Shown here: piece by piece, positions 8,499 to 16,200 of the stretch | How the letters are laid out: every line of letters begins with the position of its first letter | Numbering within the stretch: position 1 is the first letter of the stretch | Source of the DNA: an uncultured Fidelibacterota bacterium | Lineage (GTDB): Bacteria; Fidelibacterota; Marinisomatia; Marinisomatales; UBA1611 | Direction: 5' to 3' | Assembly (NCBI GenBank): GCA_937893835.1 | Contig: CALCSS010000241.1 | Coordinates: 1 to 19,804 of the forward strand | Length of the DNA: 19,804 nt | The notes under the pieces: model-generated | Databases searched by the model: none | Told to the model about the DNA's origin: nothing | Seen by the model: only the letters and a program-made list of their open reading frames with translations | Program-made: the position numbers and the translations under genes

Positions 8499-10925
8499 TC
8501 ACATAGAATACAAGATCATACTCATCACAAAAACAAACATGGGTAGCCCAATATTCAAACCGCCTTTTAGTTCAGCCCATTTTTTAGGCGTATCACCCAT
8601 CTTATTGAATTTTAATTCGACCGTCTCAAGTTTGCCTGCCTCAGCATAAAATGTCGTAGCACCATATGATTCGTTATTTTGAATTATTGAATCATTATAT
8701 CCAACAGATTGTAGCCCGCTTTTTGAGGCTAGATATGTATATACCGGTGAAAACCCACTCACTTGGTGCCAACCAGGTTCTACCTGTATTGGCCTAGCCA
8801 AGGGTGTCTCTCCAACATATTTTCCATCTATATAAATAGGAACGCCTTCCATATTTGACTCAACTCGAACACCTCCATTGTGATAATACATAAAACCAGG
8901 ATCTGTCTGTCTTTTTGGAAAGGATTTTGGTCTACTATCGGATAATTGTTCTCGCCATTGATATTCATTGTTGCGTTGATTATAATAATCTAAGGATTCT
9001 CTCTCGCTTTGTAAATATCTAGGCACCTCTCTTTCTTGCTTAAAATTCCATTTTAATGATTCTTTAACTGAATCATCTTGCAGTGGAAAGTAGCTTAACC
9101 AAGTATTGTTCTCAATGGAATCCGCCTTAAATGGAGTTTCTTGATCTGGCCTTGACATACGAACAACGCCCCTATTCTTAAAGGTTGTCTTTAATCGTCT
9201 TTCTAGAATGATTTGATCTGTATATTCAGGAATCTGTGGCGGTGACTCGTTCAAATAAGTATCCTCATTGGTGTTAATGACCGTGTTGTCTCTTTTTAGA
9301 GGTATGTGCTGTTTCTGTAGTTGGGTAGCATCATATTCATCTGGTATGATGCTCTCATCAATGAACCACGCCTGAACAATGTTTGTGTCTGGGGACTGGG
9401 TGTTTTGTAGCAACCTTTCATGCGGGTAGAAATCTTCTTGTTTAAAAACTATATTATCTCTTTTTAGAGGTATGTGCTGTTTCTGCAGTTGGGTAGCATC
9501 ATATTCATCTGGTATGATGCTCTCATCAATGAACCACGCCTGAACAGTGTTTGTGTCTGGAGATTGAGTGGGTGATGTATAATATAGTTGTGAACTCAGT
9601 GTGTCATTGATCACATTTAAATGATCTGGGACATATATCCTTTGTAGTTCTTGATAGTCTGAGTTTATTGATTCTGATATTTGATCAAAATCAACAGTGG
9701 CTACTATATTTGTGTCAGATAATTGCGTTTCCGACTCTGCAAATATATCATCATCAACGGATTGCATATTCATATTTTGATTCCGAGAAGGGACATGTTT
9801 TCTTTGCAAATTTGAAAATTTATTTCCTTCAGATACTAGGTCTTGTTCGTCCATATTATTTATATCAATAATATTCTTTTCAGCAAGATTTTCTCCTGGA
9901 TGTTTTTTCTTGTTTTTTCTCTTTTTGAAAATATTGAAAATACCTGCCCATTTTCTTGCACTTTGTTTTTTTGATGAAGATTCAACCATGATTGGTTTTT
10001 CTTTTATGGTCAAGGTGTCGGTGTTTTTTATTCTTTCATTGAGAATGGGTGATTTATCATTCATTTTATCATACGTGGGCAATACTCCACTAAACCAGCG
10101 ATCGTCTTCATTTGGTACCATCTCCATTTTTGTTTCATCTATATTTATTTCATTATCATTCAAGACAATAGATTCACCGATTTTTTCAGTAACAGTTTCA
10201 CCGGTCATATTGTTAACATATATTTCTTCAAGTGTGTTATTTGGAGAACTTTTTTCTGTCAACTCTGTCGATTGATGTGAATAATCTTGGACTTCTTTGA
10301 TGGTTGAATTTGAATTTTTCATCAAAACCGAGGTGGCTGAACCTCCTTTTTCTCCGGGATGATTTGTTGTGTATAGTTTTCCATGATATTCAAAGATTGC
10401 GTTTGGTCCCAATTCTTCTCTCGCCTCATCAAACGCATTCTTAAAATTTGTATTATATTTTGGGAAACCTGAGGATTGGGCAACATTAAATACCGACGAC
10501 CCCCCTTCTTTTATATGCTGCTTTAAGGTTGCTACTTCAGATTTTCTCATTTCAGTATGTATGAAAACTATTGTGCTGGGTGAGGTCTTGGAGTTGATTA
10601 TATCATATCCAAGTATTGGTTTCCGTATCAAGATCGCTAATTGCGTAGACTCATCAAAATCATCAATTACGATTTTCTTGACTACTCCGGAAAAATTTTC
10701 CTGGGATCTATTATCCTTGGGAGCACGAACACCAAGTAGGGTCAGGTAGACCCACCCCCTGTCTGACTTCCATCCGATAATAGCATCATCATCAATTGGG
10801 TCTGTATAGTCGAGGTTTACCATTATCCCATTTTGTTTGATGCTATAACTAACGTCTTTGAGGTTGGTGCCCAATAAAGTGGACGCACAACACACAAAAA
10901 CATATTTTATGATTGTATGTTTCAG
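8499..10925 (-). CDS. Exported PEGA-domain protein with internal repeats and C-terminal membrane anchor
   Basis: Function unknown. With a CTG start at 10925 the product has 808 residues and a good signal peptide, MKHTIIKYVFVCCASTLLG. Residues about 25-125 form a beta-rich domain that resembles AMIN-type folds. About 165-200 carries NAFDEAREELGP..FEYHGKLYTTN, a motif I have seen only in uncharacterised exported proteins. A Lys/Arg-rich stretch (KKRKNKKKHPG) follows, then four repeats of about 53-56 residues, two of them nearly identical. A PEGA domain spans about 684-727 (VPIYIDGKYVGETPLARPI), and a hydrophobic helix ends the chain at about 788-806. PEGA domains are usually found in surface or envelope proteins. 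The nearest conventional start, GTG 10895, would cut the signal peptide in half. It heads the run of minus-strand genes. Confidence 0.8.
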   Translation of the reverse strand: MKHTIIKYVFVCCASTLLGTNLKDVSYSIKQNGIMVNLDYTDPIDDDAIIGWKSDRGWVYLTLLGVRAPKDNRSQENFSGVVKKIVIDDFDESTQLAILIRKPILGYDIINSKTSPSTIVFIHTEMRKSEVATLKQHIKEGGSSVFNVAQSSGFPKYNTNFKNAFDEAREELGPNAIFEYHGKLYTTNHPGEKGGSATSVLMKNSNSTIKEVQDYSHQSTELTEKSSPNNTLEEIYVNNMTGETVTEKIGESIVLNDNEINIDETKMEMVPNEDDRWFSGVLPTYDKMNDKSPILNERIKNTDTLTIKEKPIMVESSSKKQSARKWAGIFNIFKKRKNKKKHPGENLAEKNIIDINNMDEQDLVSEGNKFSNLQRKHVPSRNQNMNMQSVDDDIFAESETQLSDTNIVATVDFDQISESINSDYQELQRIYVPDHLNVINDTLSSQLYYTSPTQSPDTNTVQAWFIDESIIPDEYDATQLQKQHIPLKRDNIVFKQEDFYPHERLLQNTQSPDTNIVQAWFIDESIIPDEYDATQLQKQHIPLKRDNTVINTNEDTYLNESPPQIPEYTDQIILERRLKTTFKNRGVVRMSRPDQETPFKADSIENNTWLSYFPLQDDSVKESLKWNFKQEREVPRYLQSERESLDYYNQRNNEYQWREQLSDSRPKSFPKRQTDPGFMYYHNGGVRVESNMEGVPIYIDGKYVGETPLARPIQVEPGWHQVSGFSPVYTYLASKSGLQSVGYNDSIIQNNESYGATTFYAEAGKLETVELKFNKMGDTPKKWAELKGGLNIGLPMFVFVMSMILYSM
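9289..9570 (-). repeat. Tandem duplication, 168-bp period, inside the PEGA-protein gene
   Basis: The 114-bp segments 9289-9402 and 9457-9570 match at 109 of 114 positions by my alignment, separated by 54 bp of unique sequence. The period is 168 bp, or 56 codons, so the frame is kept. Each copy encodes DTN-x-VQAWFIDESIIPDEY and ATQLQKQHIPLKRDN. Two older, degenerate units precede them in the protein: one with DTNIVATVDFD and QRIYVP, and an earlier one with QRKHVP. They are spaced 53-54 residues apart, giving four units between roughly 9270 and 9860. The duplication therefore looks like a recent copy within an older array. Confidence 0.93.
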
Positions 10926-10931
10926 ATAGAA

Positions 10932-10935
10932 CTCC
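10932..10935 (-). promoter_or_regulatory. Ribosome binding site supporting the CTG start at 10925
   Basis: On the minus strand GGAG lies six bases upstream of CTG 10925. It is the only strong Shine-Dalgarno match near the start of the PEGA-protein gene, and none is present before GTG 10895 or before the out-of-frame ATG at 10903. It decides the start proposed for that gene. Confidence 0.55.
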
Positions 10936-10943
10936 GCATGAGT

Positions 10944-10960
10944 GAGCCATTTGTAGGCTC
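10944..10960 (-). promoter_or_regulatory. Small leader hairpin before the PEGA-protein gene
   Basis: On the minus strand GAGCC-TACAAAT-GGCTC forms a five-base-pair stem with a seven-base loop, ending eight bases before the GGAG ribosome binding site. It may influence translation of the CTG-started gene, or may be chance; a five-pair stem is weak evidence. Confidence 0.3.
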
Positions 10961-11002
10961 CCCTTGATTTTAAAATACAATTATCGTTTAAAGCAAGAGA
11001 TA

Positions 11003-11019
11003 ACTTAATTGAGTTAAGT
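11003..11019. promoter_or_regulatory. Operator-like palindrome in the divergent intergenic region
   Basis: ACTTAA-TTGAG-TTAAGT is a perfect inverted repeat with six-base arms and a five-base spacer. It sits near the middle of the 235-bp gap (10926-11160) between the divergent PEGA-protein gene and the YD-like repeat gene, the position expected for a site controlling both. AT-rich -10-like sequences lie to its right (TATATA 11025-11030, TATAAA 11130-11135), but no confident -35/-10 pair can be assigned. The rest of the gap holds the leader hairpin and nothing else that I can identify. Confidence 0.35.
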
Positions 11020-11160
11020 CTTGATATATAAAAGCTTATTACAAGTTTTATGGAGCCATAATCAGTTGATACATAAAAAATTCAATAAGCCATTGATAAT
11101 TGAAAAAGGCACCTAAATTGAATATTTGATATAAATGAATCAGATAGATAAAATTTGAAT

Positions 11161-12225
11161 ATGCTTATCAAGGCAAAATTTTTTATTTGTTCTCTGTTTA
11201 TTGCAATCTTATTAGGCAACAGGGTTACTACGATAAAGGTATTCCATATCTTTGAAAGTTTTGGCACAGAAACACAAGAATTAAAGAATTCAATTGTTTT
11301 GAACTTTGATCTAAATGGATTGATTGTTGACAGTACCATCTATAGTCATACTCTGCCGCTGAGCAAAAGATATGTTTATGTATCTGGTCCTAATGAAGGT
11401 CTGCAATTAAGAAGAAGTTATGACCAGGAAATGATCCTATCTTATAGATTTGAATATGATAGTCAGGGGAATAGAATAAGCACAGCACTATATGGAGCGG
11501 GTGATAGCCTTTATTGGAGGCAATATCAAAAATATGATGGTAATAATAAAATAATTAAACGCATTAGATATAACCCTTTTCAGGCAATCAATCCAGATAT
11601 GATGCATGGAGGTGGTGATTCAAAAAATATGCTTTGGGGTGAAAGCTATAATTATGATTCAACTGGTACAATGCTTGAACACAAAGAACTATATAACAAC
11701 TATGTACTCGTTATCACTAGTTTTAAATTGGGTTTATTGGAGGGACCAAAGAAACAAGGTGAGTATTTTGACCCCTCCGTTATGTTTCAAACCATATTTT
11801 TCCATAATGAACTAGGTCAATTAACTGAAGAAAGGTCTGTTGGACGATTTGGTCAATCGCTAGGGTCAAAGACCTACGAGTATGATATTCTAGGTCGTCG
11901 TGTTTCGACCGTGGTTTATAATGAAAAGGGAACGGTTGAGAAAATTTATAATACTGTTTTTGATGATGAGAACTTTAAGACGTTTGATTATTATTCAGAC
12001 TCAAATATAAAACTCAATTCAATAAGAGAGGTTTTATTGGACAATCAAGGACGTACCTATGTGGAGGCAGTCTTGGATGGCCAGGATAAGGTGCTGGAAA
12101 AAAACGTGTTTTTTTATGACAATGAAGGACGAATAAAAGAGGTAAAGAATTATGATATGTTGCGTCGCGGAAGACAAGGAAAAAACGAAATTCCTATTAG
12201 GGTTAATACCTATGAATATGATTAA
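11161..12225 (+). CDS. Exported protein with YD/RHS-like short repeats, function unknown
   Basis: The 354-residue product begins with a signal peptide or membrane anchor (KAKFFICSLFIAILLG). The rest contains several weak units of the form F/Y-x-YD-x-x-G-x-x-x-x-x-x-x-Y. Examples are FEYDSQGNRISTALY, YNYDSTGTMLEHKELY, FHNELGQLTEERS, YEYDILGRRVSTVVYNEKG and FFYDNEGRIKEVKNYD. These resemble YD/RHS beta-strand repeats, but the protein is far shorter than Rhs toxins and has no RHS core motif or C-terminal toxin domain, so I call only the repeat type. I chose ATG 11161; a TTG two codons upstream is possible. The ribosome binding site is weak. It is followed 44 bp later by another exported repeat protein. 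Confidence 0.78.
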   Translation: MLIKAKFFICSLFIAILLGNRVTTIKVFHIFESFGTETQELKNSIVLNFDLNGLIVDSTIYSHTLPLSKRYVYVSGPNEGLQLRRSYDQEMILSYRFEYDSQGNRISTALYGAGDSLYWRQYQKYDGNNKIIKRIRYNPFQAINPDMMHGGGDSKNMLWGESYNYDSTGTMLEHKELYNNYVLVITSFKLGLLEGPKKQGEYFDPSVMFQTIFFHNELGQLTEERSVGRFGQSLGSKTYEYDILGRRVSTVVYNEKGTVEKIYNTVFDDENFKTFDYYSDSNIKLNSIREVLLDNQGRTYVEAVLDGQDKVLEKNVFFYDNEGRIKEVKNYDMLRRGRQGKNEIPIRVNTYEYD

Positions 12226-12269
12226 ATTAGCCATAGAACTCTCAATGACAATCAATCCCGGAGGTAATT

Positions 12270-13091
12270 ATGAAAGTCATTGATCCAAAAAGTGCGTTGA
12301 TCGGTGTTTTGATAACACTGCTTGTATTTTCAACTTTAGGATTAAGACCAAAGACCGATGAACTTGGTCATTTGGTTGTACGAAGCCTCACCATAGAAGA
12401 TGATCGTGGTGTTATAATGGGCTATTTAGGAAATGGTTATATGCAGACATACAACCAATATGGAGAACCAACCTTGTTTATTGGTACTGGTAAGGATGGG
12501 GGTGGATATATGAGGGCGTATAATGGTAATGGTGATGAATCTGCCTATGTAGGGACGGGTCGTATGGGGGGTGGATATATTAGAACATATAACAACTCTC
12601 AAAAAGAGACATCTTACCTTGGTACCGGATCAGATCATGCAGGCCAACTTAGGATATACAATAAAGATGGTGAAACATCGTCTTATCTAGGAGAGGGATA
12701 TTACCAGGCATACAACCAGTTTGGTGAAAGAACGCTTTTTCTTGGTACGGGAATCAGTGGTGGCGGATACTTAAGAACCTATAATTTCAATGGACAAGAA
12801 ACGGTTTATATGGGAACCGGTGCTGACAGTTCAGGGCAGTTGCGTGTCTATGATGCTGCTGGTGAGACCGGGTCCTTTCTTGGGAGTGGTTACTTTCGCA
12901 CCTATAACCAATTTGGAAAAATGACAACATATCTTGGTAATGGTAAGGATGGCGGTGGTTATCTTAGAACAAATAACAAATTTGAGACCGAAACCTCATT
13001 CCTGGGAACAAACAATTCAAACGAGGGTTTAATTAATCTCAATGATAAGTTTGGTCAAAGTTTCTGGATACGCTTGAATAAGGGCGATTGA
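12270..13091 (+). CDS. Membrane-anchored glycine-rich repeat protein, probable beta-solenoid
   Basis: Function unknown. The 273 residues begin with a membrane anchor or signal peptide (SALIGVLITLLVFSTLG, 8-24). A short region, LVVRSLTIEDDRGVIMGYLG, follows, and then about nine repeats of the type GYxRTYNxxGxETxYLGTGxxxG. Repeat lengths follow a pattern: 23, 23, 24, 17, then 23, 24, 17, then 23, 24 and a worn final unit (INLNDKFGQSFWIRLN). The 17-residue units start with QLR-I/V-Y and lack the GTG loop. Regular Gly turns alternating with aromatic/hydrophobic strands suggest a beta-solenoid or beta-sheet stack. GGAGG (12260-12264), five bases before ATG 12270, is a strong ribosome binding site. 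Proteins with 'DxxGxxRaxLG' repeats are known in many environmental bacteria without an assigned role. Confidence 0.82.
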   Translation: MKVIDPKSALIGVLITLLVFSTLGLRPKTDELGHLVVRSLTIEDDRGVIMGYLGNGYMQTYNQYGEPTLFIGTGKDGGGYMRAYNGNGDESAYVGTGRMGGGYIRTYNNSQKETSYLGTGSDHAGQLRIYNKDGETSSYLGEGYYQAYNQFGERTLFLGTGISGGGYLRTYNFNGQETVYMGTGADSSGQLRVYDAAGETGSFLGSGYFRTYNQFGKMTTYLGNGKDGGGYLRTNNKFETETSFLGTNNSNEGLINLNDKFGQSFWIRLNKGD

Positions 13092-13120
13092 TTATTTATA
13101 CAATTTTTTGACTTTATCGT

Positions 13121-13218
13121 CTCATTGTCTTAATTTTGGGAACAAAAGGTATCCGAGAGGGGGATGAAAAAGATATTCATCCAAGAATACCTCCTATTTT
13201 ACATACTCAGACAATGAG
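13121..13218 (+). ncRNA. Structured 5' leader (nested three-tier hairpin) of the MORN-like gene
   Basis: Three inverted repeats nest around one axis. The outer stem is CTCATTGTCT 13121-13130 with AGACAATGAG 13209-13218, a perfect ten-pair match. The middle stem is AGGTAT 13147-13152 with ATACCT 13187-13192. The inner hairpin is GGATGAA 13162-13168 with TTCATCC 13176-13182 around a seven-base loop, AAAGATA. The 3' outer arm ends in GAG of the GAGGA ribosome binding site (13216-13220) for ATG 13228, so the folded form would block translation initiation. The unpaired stretches (16 + 16 and 9 + 4 bases) could hold a ligand- or protein-binding core. I match it to no known riboswitch class. No U-tract follows, so it is not an intrinsic terminator. 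Confidence 0.55.
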
Positions 13219-13227
13219 GATTTGACC

Positions 13228-16200
13228 ATGCGGAAAATACTGGTTACATCACTTGCGCTGTCATCTTTGGCACTAGGCCAAAATGATGGTCTAGTGACAA
13301 CATATTACCCAAGCGGGGCTCTTGAAACAGAAGGAAACTATACCAACGGTGTTCGGGATGGACTATGGACATTTTGGTATGAGGGAGAGGTCTATGAAGA
13401 CTTTGGGGAAGATGGAACTCCAAATACCCAAGACGAAGGCGAGAACAATGGGGTGTGGGACTCCACAGAAACCGTTGTTCTAGATTTGAACAGCAATGAG
13501 GTCTTTGACCCCCCATCAAAACAAATGGAGGGTTCTTATTCCCTTGGAAACAGAGAAGGTCTTTGGACCAATTGGTATCTCAACGGAATGAGAAAGGAAG
13601 AATCAAATTATTCAGCGGGTAAGCTAAATGGGTCAATAATCAGATGGCATGAAAATGGTAACAGGTCCGAAGAGGGGATTTATGACACGGGAAAACAAAA
13701 TGGAATATGGATCTGGTATTATGATACTGGAATTAAAAAAGAACAGACGCAATTCCTAGATGGTCAACAAGATGGTCTGTGGATACAGTGGTTCAATGAT
13801 GGTGCAAAAAAATCAGAGAGAAAATTCACCGATGGTGAGCGCGATAGCGTTTGGACGTCTTGGTATGAGAACGGAAATAAAAAATTTCAAGCCAGTTATA
13901 AAAGTGGAAAATTAAATGGCGGTTGGACATCTTGGTATGAAGGAGGAATTGTAAAGGAAAAATCTGGATCATACGCAAATAATAAACTCGACCAGAAATG
14001 GACCTACTGGTCAGATGATGGCAGAAAGACCGAAGAAATAACATATTCAAATGGAATTAAGAATGGTCTCTATCTATTTTGGAATAAGGATAATTACAAA
14101 ACGATAGAAGGAAACTATGTTAAAGACGAAAAAAACGGGACGTGGACCCTGTGGTATGATGATGGTGTACTTAAGGCCAAAGAAATTTATTCCAAAGGTG
14201 AAATGGATGGTCAGTGGACTTGGTGGAGACCAAATGGTGTAAAGGATCGCGAAGGGAATTATAAAAATGGTGTCAAACATGGTCTTTGGGTGTCGTGGAA
14301 CAATGACGACCATAAGAAAGGTGAGGAGACATATGTCAATGGCGTTCTTGATGGCCTAGTTACTGTATGGCATGACAATGGGAACAAGGACCGTGAGGGA
14401 ATTATAAGGGGCAATGAACCAGAAGGAAGTTGGACCTATTATTTTGCCGATGGCACTGAGGATTTTAGGTTTGACTATGGGTCTGGCTTGGACCGCGTCA
14501 GGATTGCAGAACTGGAAGAACGCGATGGCTTGTTTTATAAGATTGGCAAACATAAACCATATACGGGAATTGTAGTTGAGTCAGGTGGACTAAAGGACTA
14601 TCTATTGCTTGGTCGTTTCCAGGCTGGAAGGCGCGATGGGCAGTGGGTACAGTGGTATAGAAATGGTCAAAAAGAAGTAGAGGGAATATATTATCGTGGG
14701 AAAAAGAATGGTGAATGGGCTTTGTGGTATGAAGATGGGACCATCAAGGAAAAAGGGAAATTTGACATGGGTGAAATTGATGGTGTCTACAAATACTGGT
14801 ATGCAAACGGTCACCTTCACATGGAACAGTCGTACGAAAAAGGTAAACCTTACGGTAAGTGGACATGGTGGTTTGAACACGATCACAATTTAACATTCAC
14901 TGATGGTACATGGTCATATAATGGCGGTACATATAAGGCTGGGAATGATGATGAACTGTGGAATTGGTGGTGGTATTTGAATGACAATAAGGAAATGGAA
15001 GGTCATTATGTCGATGGAAGAAAGAACGGTGTCTGGACATGGTGGTATGATTCTGGAAGAAAACAATCAGAGGGTCATTATTTTGAAGATGAACAGGATG
15101 GGTTGTGGTCATATTTTTCAAAGGATGGGTCTATTGCTGAGGAAATTACATTCTCTGGTGGTAAGAGAGATGGCCGTTCTACCACATGGTTAACACCTGA
15201 AGAAAAACAAGAAGAGAAATTTTATAAAAATGGAAAACTAGATGGACCAAGTACATTTTGGGAAAACGGTTATCGCAGTACCATGACCACATATAAATCA
15301 GATTCACCTGAGGGTCCATGGGTGATCTGGTATTCAAATAATGATCAAATAAAGGAACAGGGGTTTCACCAAGGTGGTATTAGAGAGGGGCTAACAACAT
15401 ATTATTATGAAAATGGGACCATGCAAAGAGAGGGGTTTTTCAAAGAAGGTTTGCCAGAGGGCATGTGGACATATTGGAATAAAAAGGCAGAAAAGGACTT
15501 TGACTTTGATTTTGGTTCTGGTTTACAACACATATCTCTAGAAGATCTGGTTGAGCGGGAATCAACATTCTACAAACTTGGAGAAGAGATTCCCTTTACT
15601 GGTATCATTACTCAGGAGAACCCTGAAGCAGATTATTTATTTTTAGGAAGAACAAAAAATGGAAAAAAGGACGGCCAGTGGGTTAAGTGGTTCCCTAGTG
15701 GAAAAGATGTTCCTGAAATAATCCTTGTAGATGTACCAGACCCTGAGCCTGTTCTTCCCTGGAGCGGAGGAAAACAAGAGCAGGGTGGTTATAAGGAAGG
15801 TGAAAAACATGGTGAGTGGACAGAGTGGTATGACAATGAACATATTAAGTCTCACGGTACATACGATGTAGGTATTATGGATGGACCCTGGACATTTTAC
15901 CATAAGAACGGTGCCAAAGAGAAAGAGGGAACGCTTTTAGAGGGCAGCGCAGATGGTATGTGGGTATTTTGGGATGATGAAACAAAAAAGGTGCAGGAAG
16001 GGTCATTTACAAAAGGTGTAAAAGAAGGTCAATGGACAGCCTGGTTTGAGGACGGACGCTTAACAGAGGGATACTATGCAAACGGAAAAAAGGATGCTAC
16101 CTGGACCAGTTGGTGGGACCATGAAAGAACAAGAAAGGAGATGCAGGGTGCATACAGAGATGGAAAGATGATTGACAAGTGGTTCTTTTATGATAAAAAC

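Noticed and set aside
9270..9860. CRISPR array or non-coding tandem repeat
   Set aside because: The period is 56 codons, the frame is open throughout, and the units encode related peptides, so it is a protein repeat.
11161..12225. Rhs/YD polymorphic toxin
   Set aside because: Too short, no RHS core or C-terminal toxin domain, and no immunity gene next to it; only weak YD-like units are present.
13162..13200. Intrinsic terminator of the solenoid gene
   Set aside because: The inner hairpin is AT-rich and is followed by AAGAATACC rather than a T-run; the nesting with the ribosome binding site fits a leader better.
13244..13519. Minus-strand open frames opposite the MORN-like gene (also around 13826-15121)
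   Set aside because: They arise from the regular codon pattern of the 24-residue repeats on the other strand and show no protein family features.
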